DNA of 7,935 bases, from positions 1 to 7,935 of the forward strand of contig DAOWNK010000146.1 of assembly GCA_030642635.1 (NCBI GenBank), read 5' to 3'. Origin of the DNA: Pirellulales bacterium (GTDB lineage Bacteria > Planctomycetota > Planctomycetia > Pirellulales > Thermoguttaceae). Below are positions 1 through 6,290 of this stretch, one piece after another; position 1 is the stretch's first letter; every line of letters begins with the position of its first letter. Made by a program: the position numbers and the translations under genes. Under the pieces are notes generated by a model. That model saw only the letters and a program-made list of their open reading frames with translations, did not search any database and was not told the DNA's origin.

Positions 1-31
1 AAACATTCGTCAAAGGCGTCAGAATCTGTTT

Positions 32-99
32 GTAGTGGCCGCATTCATGCGGTCTTTTGAACATTCAGCATTGGTAGACCCGATAAATCGGGCCACTAC
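32..99. repeat. Folded palindromic repeat (three-way junction)
   Basis: The outer arms GTAGTGGCC (32-40) and GGCCACTAC (91-99) are perfect reverse complements. Two hairpins nest inside: CCGCAT/ATGCGG at 39-52 and CCCGAT/ATCGGG at 79-92. GGTC (51-54) also pairs with GACC (77-80). The element lies downstream of rplS on the minus strand and has no T-tract, so it is not a canonical intrinsic terminator. It looks like a dispersed intergenic palindromic element, but its copy number cannot be judged from this window. Confidence 0.65.
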
Positions 100-142
100 G
101 AACTGGTTGCCAAACCGGCGGGACGCTGGTGCCACTGTTTGT

Positions 143-166
143 CCCCAGCCCCCAGTCCCTAGCCCC
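143..166 (-). other. G-quadruplex-type motif over the rplS stop codon
   Basis: On the minus strand, and so in the rplS transcript, there are four G-runs of 4, 3, 5 and 4 G separated by loops of 3, 3 and 2 nt. This fits the standard G3+N1-7 quadruplex rule. The rplS TAG stop (161-159) spans the first loop and the start of the second G-run. The last residues of L19 (about ASRG) are encoded by the upstream end of this tract, which suggests a repeat that has entered the gene's 3' end. Confidence 0.6.
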
Positions 167-548
167 TACTTGCCAATTCGGCGCGTTTTTTGGGATCTCC
201 ACGGCGTTCCTTCAACCGCACCGCCTTGCCGACACGATCGCGGAGGTAATAGAGCTTGGCGCGCCGGACCACACCGGAACGTTTCACCTCAATTTTGGCG
301 ATACGCGGCGACTGCAACGGGAACTTGCGCTCGACGCCCTCGCCCTGTACTATCCGCCGCACGACGAACATCTCTCGCGTGCCGGAGCCGCTTCTGGCGA
401 TCACCACGCCGTTGAATATCTGGACACGCTCTTTTTCACCCTCTAGGATTCGGCAATGCACGTCTACCGTATCGCCGATCTCGAAAAACGGCGTTTCCTC
501 TTTCATGCTGGTATTTTCGACCAGGTCTAACAACAGTTGTTGGCTCAT
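159..548 (-). CDS. rplS: 50S ribosomal protein L19
   Basis: L19 is a large-subunit ribosomal protein located at the 30S-50S interface. The 129-aa product starts MSQQLLLDLVE and carries the L19 hallmarks: PFFEIGDTVDVHCRILEGEKERVQIFNGVVIAR (residues about 19-51), then GSGTREMFVVRRI, GVERKFPLQSPRI and the closing KLYYLRDRVGKAVRLKER region. The ATG at 548 is chosen because AAAGGGA (554-560) lies 5 nt upstream. A longer frame begins at a TTG overlapping the trmD stop and lacks this support. The gene starts 17 nt after the trmD stop and is the last gene of the operon here. The protein is slightly longer than E. coli L19 (115 aa), with a basic C-terminal tail. The final residues and stop codon lie in a G-rich tract that looks repeat-derived. 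Confidence 0.97.
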   Translation of the reverse strand: MSQQLLLDLVENTSMKEETPFFEIGDTVDVHCRILEGEKERVQIFNGVVIARSGSGTREMFVVRRIVQGEGVERKFPLQSPRIAKIEVKRSGVVRRAKLYYLRDRVGKAVRLKERRGDPKKRAELASRG

Positions 549-553
549 TAAAG

Positions 554-560
554 TCCCTTT
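554..560 (-). promoter_or_regulatory. rplS ribosome binding site
   Basis: On the minus strand, AAAGGGA sits 5 nt before the ATG at 548. It lies in the 17-nt gap after the trmD TGA and decides the rplS start in favour of MSQQ over the upstream TTG. Confidence 0.7.
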
Positions 561-565
561 CGTAT

Positions 566-1255
566 TCAATTTTTATCCAGCAGATCGGCCCTACGTCGGC
601 GCGTCCGCTCTATGCTGTTTTGTTCTCGCCATCGGGCGATCTGTTCGTGGTTGCCGCTTAAGAGCACCTCCGGCACCTTCAACTCTCGATATTCACGCGG
701 TCGGGTATATTGGGCGAACTCCAACCGTCGCAATGGGCCGGAAAACGAATCCTCACGGCTACTGTCTTCCTCTCCCAACACGCCCGGCGCCAGCCGGACG
801 ACCGCGTCTATAATCGCCATGGCGGCCACTTCGCCGCCGCCCAGGACAAAGTCTCCGATGGAAATCTCCTCCGGTTTCAGTATTTCGCGTATGCGTTCGT
901 CAAAACCTTCATATCTGCCGCACAGCAGCAGTATCCGATCGTTTTCGGCCAAACGCTCGACAGCCGGCTGATCCAGCCGGCGCCCTTGCGGGGTGAGCAT
1001 GACCAGGTGGCCGCCGGCCGCACCACAGCCCCGCACGCTCTCGACGCAATCGACTACCGGCTCGACCTTCAGCACCATACCCGGCCCGCCGCCGAACGGC
1101 CGATCGTCGACCGAGTTGTGTTTGTCCGTGGCCCAATCGCGTATGTTGTGCAATTGCACCTCGACCAGGCCGGTCTGAATCGCACGCCCCAACAGGCTCC
1201 CGTCCAAGTACCCTTGGAATATCTCAGGGAACAGGGTCAGGACGTCGAATCGCAT
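566..1255 (-). CDS. trmD: tRNA (guanine-N1)-methyltransferase TrmD
   Basis: TrmD is a SPOUT-class enzyme that transfers a methyl group from SAM to N1 of G37 in tRNAs, preventing +1 frameshifting. The 229-aa protein is close to the family length. Visible motifs are MRFDVLTLFPEIF at the N-terminus, VDDRPFGGGPGMV (49-61), TPQGRR (88-93), and the trefoil-knot SAM-binding segments LCGRYEGFDERI (111-122) and SIGDFVLGGGE (132-142). R154 and D169 fall at the positions of the catalytic Arg and Asp of the E. coli enzyme, followed by QYTRP (182-186). The ATG at 1255 begins the canonical N-terminus. No clear Shine-Dalgarno is seen; upstream is a strong inverted repeat (1271-1317). The gene lies between rpsP and rplS as in many bacteria, but rimM is missing from the gap. 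Confidence 0.97.
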   Translation of the reverse strand: MRFDVLTLFPEIFQGYLDGSLLGRAIQTGLVEVQLHNIRDWATDKHNSVDDRPFGGGPGMVLKVEPVVDCVESVRGCGAAGGHLVMLTPQGRRLDQPAVERLAENDRILLLCGRYEGFDERIREILKPEEISIGDFVLGGGEVAAMAIIDAVVRLAPGVLGEEDSSREDSFSGPLRRLEFAQYTRPREYRELKVPEVLLSGNHEQIARWREQNSIERTRRRRADLLDKN

Positions 1256-1270
1256 GGTTGTTCACTGTCT

Positions 1271-1317
1271 GCCGCTTGCGGCTTCGCAGTTTTGTTCTTT
1301 GCGAAGCCGCAAGCGGC
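1271..1317. repeat. Perfect 18-bp inverted repeat between rpsP and trmD
   Basis: The arms 1271-1288 and 1300-1317 are exact reverse complements separated by an 11-nt loop. Each arm also contains a small internal hairpin (GCCG-CTTG-CGGC). The element fills most of the 74-nt gap, ending 12 nt from the rpsP stop and 15 nt from the trmD start. No T-run follows on the transcript strand, so it is not a typical terminator. It could affect mRNA processing or trmD translation. The same 18-nt unit recurs once at 3523-3540. Confidence 0.85.
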
Positions 1318-1329
1318 TTGAGCGTATGG

Positions 1330-1728
1330 TTATTCGGTTTTTTCTTCCGTATCGGGTTGTTCGATCGTTTCCTCTGCGGGTTTTTTCTCCTCGACCTTTG
1401 GTTCCACCTTTGGAGGTTCCGGCTTTCGGCGGCTCTCGGCAAGTTGCTCCAGCGCGGCCTTTTGTTTCTCCAAATGGGTGCCTTGCGATCCGTACTTCTT
1501 GATCAGCACCTTGACATTATCCGACGGCTGTGCGCCGACGCTCAGCCAATGGTCGATCCGCCCGCCGTCGAGTACCGCCCGAGCGTCAACGTCCGGGACC
1601 ATGGGGTCGTAGGTGCCGAGTTCTTCGAGCACCCGACCATCGCGCGGTGTGCGGATATCCATCGCACAGATACGATAGAACGGCCGATGCCGCCGCCCTA
1701 GTTTTTTCATCCGAATACGTACTGACAC
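1330..1728 (-). CDS. rpsP: 30S ribosomal protein S16
   Basis: S16 is a small-subunit assembly protein that binds the 5' domain of 16S rRNA. The N-terminal about 80 residues are canonical: MSVRIRMKKLGRRHRPFYRI, then RDGRVLEELGTYDP and WLSVGAQPSDNVKVLIKKYG. The 132-aa product is about 50 residues longer than E. coli S16 (82 aa). The extra tail (about 88-132) is Lys/Glu/Pro-rich, ends EEKTE and is probably disordered; such tails occur in some phyla. Translation starts at GTG (1728), supported by AAGGAG at 1737-1742 with an 8-nt spacer. The gene follows ffh across a gap containing a 32-bp inverted repeat and precedes trmD. Confidence 0.97.
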   Translation of the reverse strand: MSVRIRMKKLGRRHRPFYRICAMDIRTPRDGRVLEELGTYDPMVPDVDARAVLDGGRIDHWLSVGAQPSDNVKVLIKKYGSQGTHLEKQKAALEQLAESRRKPEPPKVEPKVEEKKPAEETIEQPDTEEKTE

Positions 1729-1736
1729 GTTATGTT

Positions 1737-1742
1737 CTCCTT
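1737..1742 (-). promoter_or_regulatory. rpsP ribosome binding site
   Basis: A consensus AAGGAG on the minus strand lies 8 nt before the GTG start of rpsP and supports that non-ATG start. Confidence 0.8.
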
Positions 1743-1763
1743 GGTAATTTAGGGGTCAGATTC

Positions 1764-1844
1764 GTAGGCTGGGTCGAGCGTAGCGAGGCCCACCTTTGAA
1801 ACTTTCATAGACAGGTGGGCCTCGCTACGCTCGACCCAGCCTAC
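1764..1844. repeat. Perfect 32-bp inverted repeat between ffh and rpsP
   Basis: The arms 1764-1795 and 1813-1844 are exact reverse complements with a 17-nt loop (1796-1812). The arm reads GTAGGCTGGGTCGAGCG and onward, ending in a CCCACCT. The element starts 18 nt after the ffh stop on the transcript strand and ends about 20 nt before the rpsP Shine-Dalgarno, so ffh-rpsP mRNA would contain a very stable hairpin. No T-tract follows. It looks like a dispersed intergenic element rather than a gene-specific terminator. Confidence 0.88.
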
Positions 1845-1861
1845 CCCCTATTCCCGCTCCT

Positions 1862-3343
1862 CTATCTTTTATTTCGTACATCTCTCTTTTTCCGCCGTAG
1901 TTCCCTATCGCGTAATTTCCGTTGCTTCGCCCGTTCCTTTGGGGTGAGTCGTTTGCCGGTCCCCTTTTTTTGTTTTGCAAGCCGTCCGGCCGGGTCCAAC
2001 ATGCCGCCCTGGGTAAGCTGCTGCATGGTCTTCATGCGGTCGCGGACGCCCATGCCCGACATCCTTTTCATCATGTCGGCCACCGGCTCGAATTGCTTGA
2101 CCAATTCGTTGACCTCGTGCGGCTGGACACCGGCACCGGCCGCGATCCGACGGCGGCGGCTCTGGTCGATTACACCCTTCGGGTTGCGACGTTCCTCGGG
2201 CGTCATCGCGTCGATCACTCCGACTAGCCGCTGTATGTCCTTCTCGGCGTCCACTTCTCCCATCATGTCTGCCATCCCACTCATGCCGGGAATCATGCCC
2301 ATGATCTTGTTCATCGGGCCGAGTTTTTTCGTCTGGCCAAGCATCTTTTTGAAGTCGTCCAGGGTGAACTCGCCCTTGCGGAGCCGTTCCTCCTGCTTGA
2401 CCATCTCGTCCTGGTCGAACTTTTGCTGTGCCTGCTCGACCAGCGAGAGTACGTCGCCCATGCCGAGTATCCGGCCGGCCATTCGGTCGGGATGGAACTC
2501 CTCGATCGCATCGAGGTGCTCGCCGGTTCCGACGAACTTGATCGGCACGCCGGTGATCGCCTTTACCGACAGCGCCGCACCGCCCCGGGCGTCGCCGTCC
2601 AGTTTGGTCATTATCACGCCGTCCAGCTCCAACGCCTCGTTGAACGCCTTGGCGCTGTTTACTGCGTCCTGGCCGGTCATCGCGTCGACGACCAGGTAGA
2701 CCTGGTCGGGACCGACTCGGCGGTCGATCTTCGTCAGTTGCTCCATCAACTCCTCGTCGACATGCAGCCGGCCGGCGGTGTCGAGGATCAGCACGTCGGC
2801 CCCCTCGGACTTTGCATGCTGAACGGCCTTGTGGCATAGCGCCACCGGGTCTTTCGCATCGGTATCGGCATAAACCGGCAATCCAAGCTGCTCGCCGAGC
2901 ACCTGCAACTGGTGTATGGCCGCCGGGCGCTGCAGGTCGGCGGCGACCAACATCGGCTTGCGGCCTCGCTGATGAATCACCCGGCCCAGCTTTCCGCAGG
3001 TGGTCGTCTTGCCGGAACCTTGCAGCCCGCAGAGCATCAAGACGGTCAGATCGTCCTTCAGGTGCATCGAGTGATCGACAGGCCCCATCAGGTCGATCAA
3101 CTCCTGATGGACAATGCCGACGAGTTGCTGCGATGGGTCGAGCGAGTTGAGCACACGCTGCCCGACGGCCTGTTCAGAGACGCCGGCCATAAAATCCTTG
3201 ACCGCCGGCAGGCTGACGTCGGCCTCCAGCAGTGCCTGGCGGACCAGATTCAGCCCGTCGCGCATGTTCGCCTCGGAGAGCTTCCCCCGCCCACGGAGGG
3301 TTTTAAGCGCCGAACTCAGGTTTTCCTGGAGCGATTCGAACAT
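1862..3343 (-). CDS. ffh: Signal recognition particle protein Ffh (SRP54 GTPase)
   Basis: Ffh binds SRP RNA and emerging signal sequences, and with FtsY delivers ribosomes to the Sec translocon. The 493-aa protein shows an N domain (about 1-95), then the G domain: P-loop GLQGSGKTT (106-114), DLQRPAA (136-142), DTAGR (188-192), TKLDG (246-250) and GTGE (272-275). The Met-rich M domain follows (about 320-450), with KKMLGQ, a Met/Gly-rich finger loop and the SRP-RNA motif SRRRRIAAGAG (395-405). The C-terminal about 40 residues are strongly basic. The ATG at 3343 gives the standard MFESLQENLSSALK start; the frame is open 37 codons further upstream, but that part lacks family character and overlaps the promoter. 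No clear Shine-Dalgarno is seen. It is the first gene of the ffh-rpsP-trmD-rplS operon. Confidence 0.97.
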   Translation of the reverse strand: MFESLQENLSSALKTLRGRGKLSEANMRDGLNLVRQALLEADVSLPAVKDFMAGVSEQAVGQRVLNSLDPSQQLVGIVHQELIDLMGPVDHSMHLKDDLTVLMLCGLQGSGKTTTCGKLGRVIHQRGRKPMLVAADLQRPAAIHQLQVLGEQLGLPVYADTDAKDPVALCHKAVQHAKSEGADVLILDTAGRLHVDEELMEQLTKIDRRVGPDQVYLVVDAMTGQDAVNSAKAFNEALELDGVIMTKLDGDARGGAALSVKAITGVPIKFVGTGEHLDAIEEFHPDRMAGRILGMGDVLSLVEQAQQKFDQDEMVKQEERLRKGEFTLDDFKKMLGQTKKLGPMNKIMGMIPGMSGMADMMGEVDAEKDIQRLVGVIDAMTPEERRNPKGVIDQSRRRRIAAGAGVQPHEVNELVKQFEPVADMMKRMSGMGVRDRMKTMQQLTQGGMLDPAGRLAKQKKGTGKRLTPKERAKQRKLRDRELRRKKRDVRNKR

Positions 3344-3398
3344 AGCAATGTTTCTACGTGTGGACACGCACCGGTTATCTGACAGCGCGTAACCAAGT

Positions 3399-3428
3399 AT
3401 TCTAACTGAATTTGTGTCGGTTTGACAA
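3399..3428 (-). promoter_or_regulatory. Candidate sigma70-type promoter of the ffh operon
   Basis: On the minus strand, TTGTCA (3423-3428) and TAGAAT (3399-3404) are separated by 18 nt, each one base off consensus. Transcription would begin near 3391, giving a leader of about 50 nt before the ffh ATG at 3343. The position also argues against the longer ffh frame, whose extra codons would overlap the promoter. Confidence 0.5.
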
Positions 3429-3522
3429 TGCGTTGTCGGTGTGGATTTGCGCAAATTTCGGCGTTTTGCTCAGATTCGCTGAAAATCGGCTGTAAGCTGT
3501 TGTTTGACAACAACTTAGACGT

Positions 3523-3540
3523 GCCGCTTGCGGCTTCGCA
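3523..3540. repeat. Single unit of the rpsP-trmD repeat
   Basis: These 18 nt are identical to one arm of the inverted repeat at 1271-1317. The unit can form its own GCCG-CTTG-CGGC hairpin. ACGTGC occurs on both sides (3519-3524 and 3541-3546), resembling a 6-bp duplication, although one copy overlaps the unit. It lies in the 249-nt divergent gap between ffh and oleC, which otherwise holds the ffh promoter; no convincing oleC promoter was found. Confidence 0.75.
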
Positions 3541-3592
3541 ACGTGCTGGTGGACTTTTGTTGTTGGTGGTTAAGCGATAAGGTAAGGCTGTG

Positions 3593-5305
3593 ATGAGTTC
3601 AAATGCGGTAAATGTAGCTATGCGGCTGACGGCCATCGCCGGGCAAATGCCCGACGCTGTTGCCGTTGTCGAACCGCTGGGGTACGACGGCAAGGGGAAA
3701 CGTCGCTCCAGGCACGTTACGTTCCGCGAGTTAGACAAGGACAGCGATCGGATCGCCGCTGGACTACGAGAGTTGGGCGTTGTGCCCGGCACGCGGCTGG
3801 CGTTGCTGGTCCGGCCGGGAATCGACTTCGTCGCATTGGTCTTTGCACTGTTTAAGGCCGGTGCGGTTGTAATCCTGATCGACCCGGGCATGGGTCGCCG
3901 CAACCTTGTCCGATGCCTTGCAGAAGCCGAGCCGGAGGGTTTTGTCGCCATACCGATCGTCCAGACGATCCGGACGCTGCTTCGCGGGCGGTTTCCCCGG
4001 GCACGGTACAATGTGACAATCGCCCGGCGGTGGTTCTGGGGTGGTGCAACACTTGACCGGCTTCGACGACGGCCGTGGACCGGCGCCGAAATGGCACAAA
4101 CGGCGGCCGACGATCCGGCGGCGATTATCTTCACCACCGGCAGCACCGGCCCGCCTAAGGGTGTGCTGTATCGCCACGGCAATTTCGACGCCCAGGTCGA
4201 GCAGATACGCGATTTTTACGACATCCGGCCTGGAGAGATCGACCTGCCCGGCTTTCCGATGTTCGGGCTGTTCAACGCCGCCATGGGTGTAACATCGGTG
4301 ATTCCCGATATGGACCCCTCGCGCCCGGCACGGGTCGATCCGCGGAAAATAATCGAGGCGATCGAGGATTGGGGTGTCACGCAGACGTTCGGCTCGCCGG
4401 CTATTTGGGACCGCGTCGGCCGATATTGCCGGCAACACGGCATCCGGCTCCCGACGGTCCGCCGTGTCCTATCGGCCGGGGCGCCGGTGCCGGCCGAGGT
4501 GCTGCGGCGGATGAAGGCCGTCATCCATCCGGACGGAGAGATTCACACGCCGTATGGCGCAACCGAGGCGTTGCCGGTCGCGTCGATCTCGGCCGCCGAG
4601 GTACTGGGCGATCAAAATCGTTTAGCGTCCGCCGGCACGGCGGACAATCAGAACCGTTTAGCGTCCGCCGGCACGGCGGACAAAACCCGGTGCGGTGCCG
4701 GTGTCTGCGTCGGGCGGAATTTCCCAGGCATCCGATGGAAGGTAATCCGAATCGTCGATGGGCAGATCGGCTCGATCGACCAGATCGAAGAGTTGCCGAC
4801 CGGCGAGATCGGCGAGTTGATCGTTCAGGGGCCGGTCGTCACCAGGGAATACTGCACTCGTGTAGAGTCGAACGCCCTTGGAAAAATACCCGACGGCGAG
4901 TTGGTTTGGCACCGGATGGGCGACACTGGTTATTTGGACAACCAGCGGAGGTTTTGGTTTTGCGGCCGCGTGGCGCATCGTGTGCTGACGGCAGACGGGC
5001 CGATGTATCCGGTCTGCTGCGAGGCGATCTTCAACTCTCACCAGTCCGTCTATCGCAGTGCGCTGGTCGGCGTCGGGCCGGACGGACGTCAGCGGCCGGT
5101 CGTCGTGTTGGAACTGGAGAAGGGCATACAGGAGAGCGAGGCACTGTTGGCCGAGATTCGGCAGCTCGGTCGCGACAATCCGTTGACCGAGCGGATTGAC
5201 GAATTTTTGTTCCATCCGTCTTTTCCGGTCGATATCCGCCACAACGCCAAGATTTTCCGCGAGAAGCTGGCGATATGGGCGGCCGGAGTGAAAAGTGAAG
5301 AGTGA
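3593..5305 (+). CDS. oleC: OleC-type beta-lactone synthetase (AMP-ligase family)
   Basis: OleC uses ATP to convert the 2-alkyl-3-hydroxy acid made by OleD into a beta-lactone, which OleB decarboxylates to an olefin. The 570-aa protein has AMP-ligase motifs: P-loop TTGSTGPPKG (181-190), YGATE (321-325), GDTG (443-446), Arg459 in FCGR, and a C-terminal Lys553 in HNAKIFREKL. TPYGATEALPVASI and AGVCVGRNFPG are OleC-like. The ATG at 3593 has AAGG 5 nt upstream; a GTG directly before it is possible, and an in-frame TAA lies at 3578. Residues 340-363 are a tandem 12-residue repeat encoded by repetitive DNA, inside what is normally a loop between motifs. The last residues (VKSEE) and TGA are encoded by a purine-rich repeat, so the native end was probably around IWAAG. 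Other acyl-CoA synthetase functions are less likely given oleD nearby. Confidence 0.9.
   Translation: MSSNAVNVAMRLTAIAGQMPDAVAVVEPLGYDGKGKRRSRHVTFRELDKDSDRIAAGLRELGVVPGTRLALLVRPGIDFVALVFALFKAGAVVILIDPGMGRRNLVRCLAEAEPEGFVAIPIVQTIRTLLRGRFPRARYNVTIARRWFWGGATLDRLRRRPWTGAEMAQTAADDPAAIIFTTGSTGPPKGVLYRHGNFDAQVEQIRDFYDIRPGEIDLPGFPMFGLFNAAMGVTSVIPDMDPSRPARVDPRKIIEAIEDWGVTQTFGSPAIWDRVGRYCRQHGIRLPTVRRVLSAGAPVPAEVLRRMKAVIHPDGEIHTPYGATEALPVASISAAEVLGDQNRLASAGTADNQNRLASAGTADKTRCGAGVCVGRNFPGIRWKVIRIVDGQIGSIDQIEELPTGEIGELIVQGPVVTREYCTRVESNALGKIPDGELVWHRMGDTGYLDNQRRFWFCGRVAHRVLTADGPMYPVCCEAIFNSHQSVYRSALVGVGPDGRQRPVVVLELEKGIQESEALLAEIRQLGRDNPLTERIDEFLFHPSFPVDIRHNAKIFREKLAIWAAGVKSEE
4619..4683. repeat. Tandem palindromic repeat inside oleC
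   Basis: A 29-nt unit occurs identically at 4619-4647 and 4655-4683, with a 36-bp period (12 codons). Each unit contains an 8-bp perfect hairpin, GTCCGCCG and CGGCGGAC around GCA. The repeat is read in frame as (N/D)QNRLASAGTAD twice and sits between motifs of the AMP-ligase fold. It resembles a REP-type intergenic element that has entered a coding region. Confidence 0.85.
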
Positions 5306-5410
5306 AGAGGGAGGAGAGAGGAGAGAAGGAGGAAGTGAGTTTAGCCGTCGTGTCTACGCGGCCCTGATTTCTCTCTTCTCTCCTCTCTCTTCCCTCCTCT
5401 CTCCTCCTTC
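5290..5410. repeat. Purine-rich/pyrimidine-rich imperfect inverted repeat
   Basis: A 32-nt all-purine run (5304-5335), preceded by GTGAAAAGTGAAGAGT, is followed after a 32-nt spacer by a 43-nt all-pyrimidine run (5368-5410). The two are imperfect complements and could form a long hairpin, or triplex DNA. The left side encodes the last residues and the stop codon of oleC. It could act as a transcription boundary between oleC and the GYF_2 gene, but it is not a classical terminator. Confidence 0.7.
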
Positions 5411-5460
5411 ATACCAACCCATAGCCCCTGTTTTCCAGGGTATATCACGTTTCCTATACG

Positions 5461-5489
5461 TTTACAGTTTAAGCTACTTAGTATATTAT
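5461..5489 (+). promoter_or_regulatory. Candidate promoter of the GYF_2-oleD pair
   Basis: TTTACA (5461-5466) and TATTAT (5484-5489) are separated by 17 nt, each one base off the sigma70 consensus, in an AT-rich stretch unlike the flanking GC-rich DNA. It lies 54 nt before the GYF_2 start and downstream of the purine/pyrimidine repeat, suggesting transcription independent of oleC. Confidence 0.5.
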
Positions 5490-5543
5490 AAAGATTAATG
5501 GCCATCGGGCGGTCACAAACACCATATCCGACGAGGCCGACAC

Positions 5544-6284
5544 ATGGCGGTTCAGTGGTACTGCAACATATCGGGAAAAACATTCGGCCCTATGTCGGCG
5601 CATCAGCTTAAGGCGCTGGCCAAAAAGGGAAAGCTGACGCAACAGCACAAGGTCCGGCAGGGAGCGGAAGGTTCTTGGGTCCCGGCCGAGCGGGTGAAGG
5701 GACTGTTTGCACAAGAAATCCCACAGGCCAAGGCCGTTCCCGTACCGCCGGAGCCGGACCGGATCGGCATCGCCACAAACAGCAGCGCACCAATGGCTCC
5801 GGTTGCCAGCCAAAGTAGCTATGAGTGTGTCTACGGAAAAAGACGGCGAAAAAACAACACGACGGTGATCGTCGCCCTGGTGCTGCTGATTGCCGGGCTG
5901 ACCGTCGTAGCAATTGTACTACTGGTGGCCAATAGCGACTCCAAAAAGAAACCTGCCGATCGAGCAGAGACGGCCAAGGCAACGCGAGTGAAGAAAAAAG
6001 ATGTAGACGAGTTGCTCGAAAGTGAAAAAATCGAAGACCTGACCGATACCGATTCAGAATCCGAACAACCAACGCCCGTCGATGATAAAGACGATAAACC
6101 GGAACAGAAATCGCAGTCGGTCGATTCCAAGTGGACTGACGAGGCAACAAGGCAAGATGACAATAATGATGAGCACGAGAACGGAAGATCACTGCTTGAA
6201 AGGGATTATCCAGAACTGTTCGACGACGACGATGAGAACGACAGTGACAAAAGCCTTGAAGGTAAGTTCAAAGGGTTTAAGTAG
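5544..6284 (+). CDS. GYF_2-domain single-pass membrane protein
   Basis: The function is unknown. The 246-aa protein starts with a GYF_2-like domain (about 1-57): WYCNISGKTFGPM, QLKALAKKGKL, V37, then W45, V46 and VKGLF. GYF_2 domains are thought to bind peptides. A Pro-rich linker (about 60-75) leads to a basic patch GKRRRKK-like (99-103) and one hydrophobic segment (about 107-129), predicting the N-terminus in the cytoplasm. The rest (130-246) is highly charged, very acidic, and ends in a DDDDEND run and a basic GKFKGFK. There is no signal peptide. The ATG at 5544 has GAGG at 5533-5536, 7 nt upstream. It lies between oleC and oleD, with oleD 6 nt downstream. A membrane anchor or scaffold role for Ole enzymes is conceivable but is only inference from position. 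Confidence 0.85.
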   Translation: MAVQWYCNISGKTFGPMSAHQLKALAKKGKLTQQHKVRQGAEGSWVPAERVKGLFAQEIPQAKAVPVPPEPDRIGIATNSSAPMAPVASQSSYECVYGKRRRKNNTTVIVALVLLIAGLTVVAIVLLVANSDSKKKPADRAETAKATRVKKKDVDELLESEKIEDLTDTDSESEQPTPVDDKDDKPEQKSQSVDSKWTDEATRQDDNNDEHENGRSLLERDYPELFDDDDENDSDKSLEGKFKGFK

Positions 6285-6290
6285 AATTCA

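Noticed and set aside
549..569. TTG start giving L19 seven extra residues
   Set aside because: The ATG at 548 has a good Shine-Dalgarno and the usual N-terminus.
1764..1844. Intrinsic terminator between ffh and rpsP
   Set aside because: The stem is strong, but no T-tract follows on the transcript strand and the downstream genes belong to a conserved operon.
1815..2699. 294-aa plus-strand open frame opposite ffh
   Set aside because: It lies antisense to a clear ffh gene, is Ser/Pro/Arg-rich and has no recognisable domain; it is a shadow of GC-rich coding.
3344..3454. Upstream extension of Ffh by 37 codons
   Set aside because: It lacks family similarity and overlaps the candidate promoter; MFESLQENL at 3343 is the standard start.
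3316..4182. 288-aa minus-strand open frame opposite oleC
   Set aside because: It covers the ffh start, the ffh promoter and the oleC N-terminus, and its product is low in recognisable motifs.
4619..4683. CRISPR array
   Set aside because: There are only two units with a 7-nt separation, they are coding, and there are no cas genes.
4369..5199. 276-aa plus-strand frame overlapping oleC
   Set aside because: It is an Arg/Gly-rich alternative frame of oleC, whose own frame holds all the AMP-ligase motifs.
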